Assembly (NCBI GenBank): GCA_963675565.2
Contig: CAXXYD010000004.1
Span: 496,001 to 560,000, forward strand
DNA from: JARRKU01 sp963675565
GTDB lineage: Bacteria; Desulfobacterota; Desulfobacteria; Desulfobacterales; Desulfosarcinaceae
Direction: 5' to 3'
Length of the DNA: 64,000 bases
Below the pieces are notes generated by a model. That model did no database searches, was not told where the DNA came from, and saw only the letters and a program-made list of their open reading frames with translations. Both the position numbers and the translations under genes were made by a program. Every line of letters begins with the position of its first letter. The first letter of the stretch is position 1. Positions 25,619 to 33,510 of this stretch are shown here, one piece after another.

Positions 25619-26650
25619 ATGTCAGCACAGCCAGCAAACATTAAGCGTTGGTCCAGGAAGCGCCCGGACTACGGGTGCGCATACCGAAAATCAGAATACC
25701 AAAAGGAGATAGCTCTCATCCAAGAGCAGGTCCACTACTTCTCCAAGCACCCAACCATAATGCCGGTCCGGGCCGGGATACACCGCATTGCCTGCTCCTC
25801 ATCCGAGTATAGCAAGGACGACATCACGCAAGCCCTCGGCCAGTTCACCCCGGCCTTTTGGGACAAGAAAAAGCCCAAGACCTACCAGTACAAGGCGCAG
25901 CGCTTCTGGCCGGATGGTGAGGCGCTGCTGAACATCAACCTTTTGTATGGCCCAACCACGCCCCAGATAGCCAGCACCGCCAAGATCTATCTGGACATAA
26001 TCCCGAACAAGGCCCTCTCCCCGGCCCAATACCGCGACGCCCTGGCAGACCTCCACTCCCGCCTTCCCCGGCTAAAGGTCTCTGAGGTCGAGTACCATCT
26101 GGACCTGATGTGCCGGGACCGGGAAAGCGCCGAGTCCGCGCACCGCTTCATCCATCGGCATCTCTTTATCCCATACAACTCCGAGGTCCGCATTGTCACC
26201 GACAAGGCGGATGAGTCCTTGTACTCAGTCCACTACGACCGCGACACGAAGACATACACCGATCACATCAGCGAGGGCTTCCGCAAGTCCAACAAGGCCA
26301 CCCCCGAAGATGCCCTGTGGTACGTGCGCTTTGAGTTCACTGCGGCCCGGTCATCCGACAAAAGGAACAGGGTACTCCGCGCCATCGGCATCGACACGTT
26401 GCCGGGCCTTCTGCGCAACCCCCAGGTATACCCAGCGTTGAAAAACCGCTTCGCCTTCAAGCGCTTCAAGTCCGACAAGCACCCCGCCCCTTGGGACGTG
26501 GCCGACCGGGACACCTTCCAGCGTCTCTATAACCGCACCAAGGTCCAGGCTTCCAATCCCCGTGCTCTCAAGGCGAACATTAACCAGGGGCCATTCCCAT
26601 GGCTGTTCGACATGTACATCGCTGCCGCGAAGAAGTTCACATGGAAGTAA
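25619..26650 (+). CDS. Putative replication initiation protein
   Basis: A 343-residue basic soluble protein. The middle (VSEVEYHLDLMCRD near residue 158, WYVRFEFTAAR near 235, LRAIGIDTLPGLLR near 255) has the look of plasmid/phage replication initiation factors of the Rep_trans/gene II type: alternating beta strands ending in an LxxLGIxT-like element. No certain catalytic Tyr or HUH motif can be assigned by eye. The context supports Rep: folded leader upstream, repeated 13-mers and hairpins downstream, resolvase and recombinase in the same element. The ribosome site lies inside a small hairpin, suggesting translational control. A different DNA-binding function cannot be excluded. Confidence 0.45.
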   Translation: MSAQPANIKRWSRKRPDYGCAYRKSEYQKEIALIQEQVHYFSKHPTIMPVRAGIHRIACSSSEYSKDDITQALGQFTPAFWDKKKPKTYQYKAQRFWPDGEALLNINLLYGPTTPQIASTAKIYLDIIPNKALSPAQYRDALADLHSRLPRLKVSEVEYHLDLMCRDRESAESAHRFIHRHLFIPYNSEVRIVTDKADESLYSVHYDRDTKTYTDHISEGFRKSNKATPEDALWYVRFEFTAARSSDKRNRVLRAIGIDTLPGLLRNPQVYPALKNRFAFKRFKSDKHPAPWDVADRDTFQRLYNRTKVQASNPRALKANINQGPFPWLFDMYIAAAKKFTWK

Positions 26651-26669
26651 ACAACATCCCCGTATTTAG

Positions 26670-26753
26670 TAGGGGAAAGCGTAATTCGGCGAGCATAACC
26701 CACTGATAATATAAGCCCCAACTCATAGGACAGTACTCTATAGGGGAAAGCGT
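26670..26753 (+). repeat. Two 13-bp direct repeats 71 bp apart
   Basis: TAGGGGAAAGCGT occurs at 26670-26682 and 26741-26753, immediately downstream of the Rep-like gene. They could be iteron-like Rep binding sites. Only two copies are seen. Confidence 0.5.
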
Positions 26754-26955
26754 CGCTGTCAGCCCATGATCGACTATGATAATGATGGGTTACAAGTTCT
26801 TGAGATATATCTGGCATCATTGCCCTGCTGATCCCTGTGTATTGTACAAAACGATCAACCGGCTATTCGCCTGTTGAAGATCGCTCCGGGAAAACTAATA
26901 GACTTACTTTTTTCTAAAATTCTCGGCCCCTGGACACCTTCCCGGTTCCCGCCTA

Positions 26956-27073
26956 CCGGACCCGGAAAAGGGGTCCGGGATATCCCCCTTTACATCTAAA
27001 ATTCACCACACGAGGGCTCGAATTTCAGCTGATCTCCCCTAAGTCCAGGGGAAGGGGTGGGTCCCAGCCCTCG
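26956..27073 (+). other. Hairpin-rich non-coding region after rep
   Basis: CCGGACCC/GGGTCCGG (26956-26963/26971-26978) and a longer folded unit, CGAGGGCT/AGCCCTCG (27011/27066) enclosing TCCCCT/AGGGGA (near 27034-27051). No gene is seen in 26651-27182 apart from these and the 13-mers. It could be a terminator region or single-strand origin. Confidence 0.45.
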
Positions 27074-27182
27074 AAGGTGGACTTTTGTGTTGAAAAACCG
27101 GACCGATTCTGATTGATTGATGATACTCACGTTCAGATTCCCTCCATATCGCTTTGGCAAACATTTACATAAGGATCTGGCG

Positions 27183-28085
27183 ATGGCTAAAAAGAAAATC
27201 AATTGGGTCGCAATTGCTGGGAAGGCAGATTTTAAGGGCTCTAACATAATCTTCAAGCCGATAGTTGCTGACACCGGCCCGAGTCCAGGAACTCCCCAAA
27301 TTTGTCTGCTTAAATGCGACCAGTTTTTCGAGGCCGGGAAGGTTAGCTTCAAAGCTGAGATTAAGCACTCAGACAACCTCGCTCAAATCGCCTTTAACCA
27401 TGATACACCAACCCCTCAGATTTTTGCAGGAATCGGCGCTGGCGGGCATTATGGTATAGTGAAATGGGAGAACAATAGATGGGATACCCTAATCAGTGTG
27501 AATCCAGGAGGCAAACCGGAACCAGGGGTCTATAAAGTCGACATCGAGACGCTGGGATCCAATATAAGCTTGTCGATCAATGGTGTCAGAGTGTGTACCA
27601 TTAATGCGATTTTACGCAAGTCCCAGATAGCCCTATTCTTTGCTGGACCGGGCGAGATAGAGGTAAGTGAATTCTCCATTGAGACACGCGGAAGCAAGGT
27701 GTTTGTGGTAATGCAATACACCCCCGAGTTTGATGAACTTTATGCTGAGGTGATAAAGCCGACCGTCGAATCTTTCAAAATGGAAAGTGTTCGGGCTGAC
27801 GACTTCTATACCAGTGGGTTAATCCTTAACGATATCACACAATCCATCATAGAATCTCAGATCATAATAGCCGACATCACACCAGACAACCCCAATGTGT
27901 TTTATGAAGTCGGATACGCTCATGGTATCGGAAAACCAGTGATACTGCTATCTGAGAGGAAGCGAGAGAAGCTACCTTTTGATGTAAGCGGATTTAGGAC
28001 TTTGTATTATGACAACTCAATCGGTGGCAAATCCAAGGTCGAGGAGAGATTAAACAAGTTCATAAAGAGCATTCTTGGAGCTTAG
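27183..28085 (+). CDS. Lectin-like domain fused to TIR-like/deoxyribosyltransferase-like domain
   Basis: A 300-residue two-domain protein. Residues ~20-170 look like a concanavalin/LamG-type beta-sandwich (VSFKAEIKHSD, AFNHDTPTPQIFAGIGAGG, VYKVDIETLGSNISLSINGVRV). Residues ~178-300 form a TIR-like / nucleoside 2-deoxyribosyltransferase-like Rossmann domain with IIIADITPDNPNVFYEVGYA (near 222-245), whose Asp and Glu would be the nucleotide-site residues, then KPVILLSE. Such domains act as nucleotide or NAD hydrolysing effectors in anti-phage proteins. The start is ATG 27183 (AAGGA nine bases upstream). It sits alone in the element, consistent with a self-contained sensor-effector. The activity is inferred. 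Confidence 0.6.
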   Translation: MAKKKINWVAIAGKADFKGSNIIFKPIVADTGPSPGTPQICLLKCDQFFEAGKVSFKAEIKHSDNLAQIAFNHDTPTPQIFAGIGAGGHYGIVKWENNRWDTLISVNPGGKPEPGVYKVDIETLGSNISLSINGVRVCTINAILRKSQIALFFAGPGEIEVSEFSIETRGSKVFVVMQYTPEFDELYAEVIKPTVESFKMESVRADDFYTSGLILNDITQSIIESQIIIADITPDNPNVFYEVGYAHGIGKPVILLSERKREKLPFDVSGFRTLYYDNSIGGKSKVEERLNKFIKSILGA

Positions 28086-28210
28086 GTGACTATGGCATAA
28101 CCTACCCACCCGGACCCACCCCACCCCAACTGCCTATATTCGTTAACTTTTAGGGAAAAATTAAGCCATTCCCCTCGGGCCTGATCCTGGGTCCCGACGA
28201 TGGGGATTTT

Positions 28211-28651
28211 GTGCCCCTGGAAACACCATTTTCATGTTGTGTCGGCTGCCAGCTTGACGGCAAATACCCAGAATATTCCTGTAAGATATTGACTATCAGC
28301 CATCAGATGCTTAACGTCACAGACAAGACTATATCTGGTTCTATTTATTACTGTCTTCCTCACTCGATGCATGTTTCCTAATATTATCTTGAGCTTGAAA
28401 TAGAATATTCTCCAGCGGCCACTTATGCTTGCCAAAGATTTCATGATTTTGGGAGGTTCAAAAAGGGAAATATAGAGGACCATGTCGTATCAGAATATGA
28501 AAGGACAGCAGGGTATCGTCGTTGTTCCTGGTGTATGGGTTGTTATTACTGCGAAGATGAATATGGCGTTGGCATCTTATATATTACCCACAAAAAGGAT
28601 AGTAAAAACAAACGTTTTAATGTTGTTTCCAGAATTGTTGATTATTTGTGA
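28211..28651 (+). pseudogene. Cys-rich small protein gene with in-frame TAA
   Basis: One frame reads as a coherent protein from about GTG 28211 to the TGA at 28649-28651, apart from a TAA at 28379-28381. The first part gives FSCCVGCQLDGKYPEYSC. After the stop the frame continues with LELEIEYSPAATYACQRF, RRCSWCMGCYYCEDEYG (a CxxCxxCxxC site) and a basic end. Protein-like composition on both sides and the lack of a start after the stop suggest one gene of ~146 codons inactivated by a nonsense change. No family is recognised. The GTG start is uncertain. Confidence 0.45.
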
Positions 28652-28682
28652 GTTAAGAGTTTAATTAAAAGGAGGACTCATC

Positions 28683-28976
28683 ATGGAAACTGAAATGAAT
28701 TGGGAAGAATTCGTGTCAGCAGCAGAAAGTGACAGCAAAGGAAACCCCATTTTCCTATCGCCATATGGTTGGAAAATTAAGGAAATTGATGGAAAGAAGT
28801 ATATAGTTGCGATGACATGGGATGAATGCTCATCTGTTTTAAAAAGTCTAGGACGGGAACCTCATCCAGAGAGCGTATGTCTGGGAGGTGGGCATGGCCG
28901 ATGCTATCCTGGGGCTTGTAAAGATAGTTGCCACAAGGTCTACGATGCTGGTGGGTGGCTTTGCTTGTGTGGCTGA
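28683..28976 (+). CDS. Small Cys-rich protein, unknown
   Basis: A 97-residue protein with a strong AAAGGAGG seven bases before the ATG. The N-terminal ~60 residues are acidic and soluble (MNWEEFVSAAESDSKGNP). The C-terminal 35 residues carry six cysteines in CLGGGHGRCYPGACKDSC and GGWLCLCG, suggesting metal binding or disulfides. The layout of acidic leader plus Cys/Gly-rich core also resembles a modified-peptide precursor, but no maturation enzyme is nearby. It follows a broken gene that also encodes CxxC-type motifs, and its 3' end overlaps the next gene by 83 bases in another frame. Confidence 0.6.
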   Translation: METEMNWEEFVSAAESDSKGNPIFLSPYGWKIKEIDGKKYIVAMTWDECSSVLKSLGREPHPESVCLGGGHGRCYPGACKDSCHKVYDAGGWLCLCG

Positions 28977-29223
28977 GAACTTCTTAAAGGGCAACTTTGT
29001 TAGATTTGGGTTGGGTGGTCCAGAGCATCGTACTTTATCCAGTATTGGGGACCACCTATCCTTTTGCCCAAAGTGCTTTGCGAAACTGGAGCCCCCAGTG
29101 GATAAGAAACTGAAGACGGCCACAAGACGAATCTACCGCAATGACGCTGATAAGAGTTGGCAAGATTTGTACAAATGGTATAAAAAGGCGCTGGATTTCC
29201 TAAACCAACGCTACCCGGTGTAA
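28894..29223 (+). CDS. Hypothetical protein overlapping the Cys-rich gene
   Basis: A 109-residue reading with GGGAGG six bases before ATG 28894. The N-terminus is mildly hydrophobic (MADAILGLVKIVATR). The C-terminal half looks like real protein: a CPKC pair (HLSFCPKCFAKLEPP) and a basic/aromatic helix (WQDLYKWYKKALDF). It overlaps the preceding gene by 83 bases, unusually long, so either the two are translationally coupled or the true start is internal. Function unknown. A terminator-like hairpin follows. Confidence 0.5.
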   Translation: MADAILGLVKIVATRSTMLVGGFACVAENFLKGNFVRFGLGGPEHRTLSSIGDHLSFCPKCFAKLEPPVDKKLKTATRRIYRNDADKSWQDLYKWYKKALDFLNQRYPV

Positions 29224-29234
29224 ATGGGATGGAT

Positions 29235-29265
29235 GGCCCCGGCCCTTAGAGGCGGAGCCGGGGCT
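29235..29265 (+). terminator. Terminator-like hairpin
   Basis: GCCCCGGC (29236-29243) pairs with GCCGGGGC (29257-29264), followed by TTCCCATTTT. It closes the unit of small genes. Confidence 0.6.
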
Positions 29266-29418
29266 TCCCATTTTGGAGGCCTGTTTTTATAAAAAGACAG
29301 TATCCAGCCCGGAATAGCCACTATCGCTATTAAAAAAATAGGCGTTTTCGTAGTGAATGTTGTTTGTTGGATTTATGTTCGTTTTAATAGTATGTTGTAG
29401 AACTGTATTTAATCCCAA

Positions 29419-30468
29419 CTAAATTGTAGAGCAGTACAAATCAAAACTCTTATGCATGAGTTGTGCTATTGATAATCCTTTTATCCAATCTTGGTTATTA
29501 CCAATAGAAAGATATGATTGAGGGGGTTTCAATTCTTTTTGAATCATATTGTTGATAGGTTGGAGGTCCATCGGGCACATATATGGTTTGAAGTCAGATA
29601 AAGTTACCGCGTATACATCTGTAGCACCATTAGTGTAATTGTCATAATCTTCTTTTTTAGCACCGATTTGATCTTCATATTCTTCCCAAATAGTCTGTGG
29701 ATCAGCTTTGCGAATGTTTGAAATTGTAGCTTGTCCGATTAATGCTTGAACAGGTTTGGATGAATACAAAGTCGCCACACAGCCATTCCACTTTGAATTA
29801 AAACGTCTCCGTATTTCAACTATTTTTTCACCGCTAGCAATTTTGTCGATATATTTTGGTTTAATACTAATTAGTATACCCGTAAAGATATCTCTATTAG
29901 AGGGTGTTAGTGAGCTAATGATTTTAGGTAATTTTTGTAGTACCCGCTCCCATAATTCACTGTAGCTAGTTCTGGTGTAAAACTCGTCTAACCCTGGTCT
30001 GTACTGTGTATTTGCTTTTTCAAAATCAACAAAACCAAACGAATTGAAAAACGGCGTCTTTTCATCCCATAAATCAGCTGGAAGCGTAAAGTATACACTT
30101 TGAGCATACCCTCGCACATCTGTCGCCATCATTGAAAAGAAAAGATCCCCTAAATTGTATCCCTGTGCATCACTATTAATATGTAGATGACAAAACTTTG
30201 CATTTTTACCTTTTTTTACCACAGCTGAAACGATTGGAGTGTTATTTTCATAACCAACATAAGCAATTCGTTGCCTACTTTTTAACCCCGGTAGAACTTT
30301 ATTTTTATACCATCTATCGATTCCTGGATATAGATCTTCATGTTTAAGAAGAACATTTTCAAGTTGTTTCAATCTATCCGTCTTGAAATCCGCATCATCT
30401 TTCGAAATGCGTTTGATTGATATATTAATATTTTTAGAAAACATATCTAACTGTTTACAATCTCTCAT
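29419..30468 (-). CDS. GNAT-like plus ASCH domain protein
   Basis: A 349-residue protein. Residues ~15-165 resemble a GNAT acyltransferase fold (VSAVVKKGKNAKFCHLHI, GDLFFSMMATDVRGYAQSVYF, FFNSFGFVDFEKA). Residues ~190-345 are an ASCH domain (ILISIKPKYIDKIASGEKIVEIRRRF, then a beta-barrel segment), a PUA-related RNA/nucleotide-binding fold. ASCH proteins bind RNA or hydrolyse modified cytidines. The gene starts 5 bases after the dCTP-deaminase stop, so they form an operon; the pairing suggests a shared role in pyrimidine nucleotide handling. The segment is AT-rich compared with host genes. Confidence 0.7.
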   Translation of the reverse strand: MRDCKQLDMFSKNINISIKRISKDDADFKTDRLKQLENVLLKHEDLYPGIDRWYKNKVLPGLKSRQRIAYVGYENNTPIVSAVVKKGKNAKFCHLHINSDAQGYNLGDLFFSMMATDVRGYAQSVYFTLPADLWDEKTPFFNSFGFVDFEKANTQYRPGLDEFYTRTSYSELWERVLQKLPKIISSLTPSNRDIFTGILISIKPKYIDKIASGEKIVEIRRRFNSKWNGCVATLYSSKPVQALIGQATISNIRKADPQTIWEEYEDQIGAKKEDYDNYTNGATDVYAVTLSDFKPYMCPMDLQPINNMIQKELKPPQSYLSIGNNQDWIKGLSIAQLMHKSFDLYCSTI

Positions 30469-30473
30469 TTCTT

Positions 30474-31658
30474 TTATTCCTTTAAGTAGCTAATGTATCC
30501 ATCCTGATCAATTTCAAGATTCTTTTCTGGCCATGATTGAAAGTGGTTTGATAACTGTAACGCTTGTTTGTTATATGTATTTTGCTTTTTAAAAATTGCA
30601 TCTTCTGACATTCTGTAGAAAATGAGTCTAGCTAATTTTTCTCCATGTGCCAATGTGACATTTACACTGTGAGCTCGTACTTCAAAAATAAGCGGTGTGC
30701 CGAATTCTCCATCGTCTCTTCTATCTCCAAAAAATGGATGTACGAAACCGGCATAATGAATTCTCATCTCCCCTAAAGTTTCATCCATTGCCTTTGCATA
30801 AACTGCAATACCTGCAGGTAAATTAATACGTTCCTTCGATTTTAGCAAATAAAAACTATTATGATTTAATACTAAGTGTTCATCTTCTGATTGAACCATT
30901 TTCCAATAAAGCCACGGTTCATATTTATTCTTTTTGCTTAGATCTATGTATAGATCTTCAGATTTAAACTTATCGGTTGCACAAAACGCAGAGGTTTCGA
31001 TATTTCCAACAAGTGAATTCTGTACATCCACAGACAAATAACCTTTACCATCATCGCTACCAAGCAGAATACTTTTTATAAAATCTTCATTTTGGATAAT
31101 GCAATTATTGGGGTTACCATAAAAAAATCTCAACTGGTTAAGAGAGCATCCGTCTTTAACCTTAACTGAAAAACTAATTGGGATAATCTCTACGAACATG
31201 TTACCCGATTCTCTTTTAACATTATCAGGCGTAAAGCCTTCATAGCTAGACATGCCGTCAACAATTAATCTAGCTATAATGTCCAGCCGTCCAATTGAAC
31301 TTTTAGCTGTAGCTTGGCCATATATATTTTTATCACCTAATTTGGGTAGTAATTTTTCCTTTAAAACAAAGACGTAACAAGTATTTTTTTCAAGATAAAA
31401 ATATCCCGAATCTGCCTCTAATGGCTCAGCGAAATTAGGATCTTCTAAATATTTGTAGTATGAATGATTTTTGCTTGGCTTTAATGATCCCCGTAGCATT
31501 TTATAGCCTCGATCTTGTATGTGCAGATCTATAGAGGAATAGTCCCTGGACTTTGGGTCATCATCAACATCACCAATACAGGTTTCGGCTATTAGCTTTT
31601 CAACCTGTTTTTTGGATAATACACCAGGAATCCACCTTTCTTTTTTAGCTACAAACAT
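30474..31658 (-). CDS. Long-form dCTP deaminase (DCD/dUTPase fold)
   Basis: A 394-residue protein of the two-domain dCTP deaminase family. The first domain has the substrate motif ATAKSSIGRLD (near residues 115-125) and the catalytic-Glu strand NMFVEIIPISFSV (Glu about residue 157) followed by LNQLRFFYGN. The second domain repeats the fold (HYAGFVHPFFGD, LIFEVRAHSVNVTLAHGEKLARLIFYR). The reaction would be dCTP to dUTP plus ammonia. Deaminases of this type deplete dCTP in anti-phage systems, and a housekeeping dCTP deaminase would not normally sit on an AT-rich mobile element. It is divergent from the dCTP-deaminase-like gene at 31919. Confidence 0.75.
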   Translation of the reverse strand: MFVAKKERWIPGVLSKKQVEKLIAETCIGDVDDDPKSRDYSSIDLHIQDRGYKMLRGSLKPSKNHSYYKYLEDPNFAEPLEADSGYFYLEKNTCYVFVLKEKLLPKLGDKNIYGQATAKSSIGRLDIIARLIVDGMSSYEGFTPDNVKRESGNMFVEIIPISFSVKVKDGCSLNQLRFFYGNPNNCIIQNEDFIKSILLGSDDGKGYLSVDVQNSLVGNIETSAFCATDKFKSEDLYIDLSKKNKYEPWLYWKMVQSEDEHLVLNHNSFYLLKSKERINLPAGIAVYAKAMDETLGEMRIHYAGFVHPFFGDRRDDGEFGTPLIFEVRAHSVNVTLAHGEKLARLIFYRMSEDAIFKKQNTYNKQALQLSNHFQSWPEKNLEIDQDGYISYLKE

Positions 31659-31918
31659 AGGCGATCCTTAGGTAAGCCTTAAAAACGTTATATGTCGAAT
31701 AATATTAATAACTTAATACTTATCATATGGCTGTAAATATGTCAATTGAATTATTAATTACAACCTCGTTTAAATCGGGTGTCGATGGCTATATTTATTG
31801 CGACAAATAACCTAATATGATCTGAAATTCTTGTGAAATTCGTTGCGCGTGAACTTAATCATTGTTATGACCATCGTATAATATCCCAACACATAAAAAT
31901 TTAAAGCGGAGGGGCAAA
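31659..31918. promoter_or_regulatory. Divergent promoter region of the deaminase module
   Basis: 260 AT-rich bases between divergent genes. For the plus gene, TATAAT at 31877-31882 and GGAGGGG before ATG 31919 are clear, with no good -35 box. On the minus strand a TTGACA (31738-31743) could serve the deaminase/ASCH operon. A shared regulator is possible but none is encoded nearby. Confidence 0.45.
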
Positions 31919-32635
31919 ATGAGCGTACTCACTGATACGGACATTTCTGAGAGGCTTTCCCGTGATGAGGCGTGGGATGATAAAAGTACATTAAACATTT
32001 ACCCATACTCCGAAAAATGCCTGACACCTGTTGGCTATGACCTCCGTGCCGGAGGTCGATTTGCGACAAGCGATGAAGGACGGCTGATTGTCTTGAAGGA
32101 GGGCATGAAAATCACCATCTTTCCAAAACAAACTGCACTAATTTCAACACTTGAAAAAATAAGTATGCCTCAAGATAGATCTATTTCGGGCTTGATTGTA
32201 TCGAAAGTATCTAAGGTGTCACGAGGACTATCTCATGTCGCTACAACTATCGACGCTGATTGGAGCGGTAACCTTTTAATCGCACTAACAAATCATTCAT
32301 ACCGTAAAATTGAAATTGGTTTTGAAGAAGCCTTTTGTACAGTTCTTTTTCTTACAAATCATCATCCTTCAACGGAACCATGCGGCAAACAAGATGGCAG
32401 ACCAGATATTATGATAGACGATTGGTTGGAGATATCCAAAGAAGCCATTGAAGCGGAAAAGAAGCTAAAAAGAGCAAAGAAAAGGCGTTTCCTTTTATCA
32501 CCCTTAATAATATTATTGGGAGGAATTATTGGCTATTCTTTTTTCGGCCCAAGTCAACCAGCAATTATTGCTACAGTCGCTCTCAGTGTTGGGTTATCAC
32601 AAGTAATTAATTCTTATCTTACATTAACAGATTAA
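31919..32635 (+). CDS. Membrane-anchored dCTP-deaminase-fold protein, catalytic Glu absent
   Basis: A 238-residue protein. Residues ~25-150 match the dCTP deaminase/dUTPase core (CLTPVGYDLRAGG, GLIVSKVSKVSRGLSHVAT, TIDADWSGNLLIALTN). Where active dCTP deaminases read IVLEFYN, with the catalytic Glu, this protein has LLIALTN, and the upstream Ser/Arg substrate pair is also not conserved. After a basic linker (EKKLKRAKKRR) two hydrophobic segments follow (about residues 190-208 and 212-232), so it is probably a membrane protein with a cytosolic nucleotide-binding-like domain. This looks like a sensor or effector rather than an enzyme. The NUDIX gene follows after 19 bases. Confidence 0.65.
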   Translation: MSVLTDTDISERLSRDEAWDDKSTLNIYPYSEKCLTPVGYDLRAGGRFATSDEGRLIVLKEGMKITIFPKQTALISTLEKISMPQDRSISGLIVSKVSKVSRGLSHVATTIDADWSGNLLIALTNHSYRKIEIGFEEAFCTVLFLTNHHPSTEPCGKQDGRPDIMIDDWLEISKEAIEAEKKLKRAKKRRFLLSPLIILLGGIIGYSFFGPSQPAIIATVALSVGLSQVINSYLTLTD

Positions 32636-32654
32636 TAGTGTAGAGGTAACAAAG

Positions 32655-33263
32655 GTGTCTATTACTAATGAATTTGTAATGGTTATAAAAAAAGAAATCT
32701 TATATGCAGTGGGTGATTTCCAAGGTGCAATCTTCGAGTTCCAAAAATACCTGCAAGCCTTCACAAGACATTACAAATTTAAACTTAGAAGCGAAGTTGA
32801 AAACGATCATAATTACAAACAAATTATCCCATATGTAATTATTCACCACAATGATAGAATATTAAGCTATCAACGCGGTAAATTAGCTACAGAAAAACGT
32901 TTAAAAGGAAATTATTCGATTGGAATTGGAGGACATGTTAATCCTGAAGATCAAAATCTTTTTGAAACTTCTATTTACCAAGCAATGCATAGAGAGGTAG
33001 ATGAAGAAGTATTAGTAAAATCAGACTATAAAGAAAGACCCGTTGCTCTCATAAACGATGATTCGAATGATGTTGGCAAAGTACATATTGGAGTTGTATA
33101 CCTTTTCAGCCTCAACGAACCAAATGTTAAAAAGAAAGAAAAGTCAATTAACCAGATAGAGTTTCTTTCAGCCGATTCTTTGGCTAACCGAATTAGTTAT
33201 TATGAGAATTGGTCTAAGATATGTATCCAAAATATATCTACAATACTTACTATACCCATATAG
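32655..33263 (+). CDS. NUDIX hydrolase
   Basis: A 202-residue NUDIX-fold protein. The NUDIX box is GGHVNPEDQNLFETSIYQAM followed by HREVDEEVLV: the Gly, the Glu five residues on, and REVDEE are all present (about residues 95-120). An N-terminal extension of ~50 residues precedes the fold. It starts at GTG with GAGG eight bases upstream, and is very likely co-transcribed with the membrane deaminase-fold gene. The substrate is unknown; in context a deoxynucleotide or a nucleotide signal is plausible. Confidence 0.8.
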   Translation: MSITNEFVMVIKKEILYAVGDFQGAIFEFQKYLQAFTRHYKFKLRSEVENDHNYKQIIPYVIIHHNDRILSYQRGKLATEKRLKGNYSIGIGGHVNPEDQNLFETSIYQAMHREVDEEVLVKSDYKERPVALINDDSNDVGKVHIGVVYLFSLNEPNVKKKEKSINQIEFLSADSLANRISYYENWSKICIQNISTILTIPI

Positions 33264-33510
33264 ACTTCTGTATATTCAGCTTTTACATATTTATTTTCTT
33301 ACAGAATATATATTCGGAAGTAATCAGAGCAAGCCTATATTAACTCCCCACTTTCAAACTAACTATTGATCATCCACCGGGAATATTCCTTTCTAAATTA
33401 ACGGTCGTTTTTACAGGTGTGCACTTTTTTATAATTTCGCTCGACTTTCTACTGAATATAGTTTGTATAATAAACACTATCCAGTATTACATAGCGAAGG
33501 GGGCGAAATC
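33264..33510. promoter_or_regulatory. Promoter region of the resolvase
   Basis: AT-rich spacer without a gene. TATAAT at 33466-33471 lies 40 bases before the resolvase ATG; the -35 candidate TCGACT at 33441-33446 has 19-base spacing, so it is weak. GAAGGGGG lies upstream of the ATG. Confidence 0.45.

Noticed and set aside
25200..25620. Group II intron or retron RNA in the structured leader
   Set aside because: No reverse transcriptase in the element, no GUGYG start and no domain V-like hairpin.
28379..28381. Recoding of the TAA stops at 28379 and 35665
   Set aside because: TAA is not used for selenocysteine or pyrrolysine; nonsense mutation is simpler.
28482..28664. 60-codon frame over the Cys-rich pseudogene
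   Set aside because: The alternative frame has clear CxxC motifs and protein-like composition; this one is low-complexity hydrophobic with no ribosome site.
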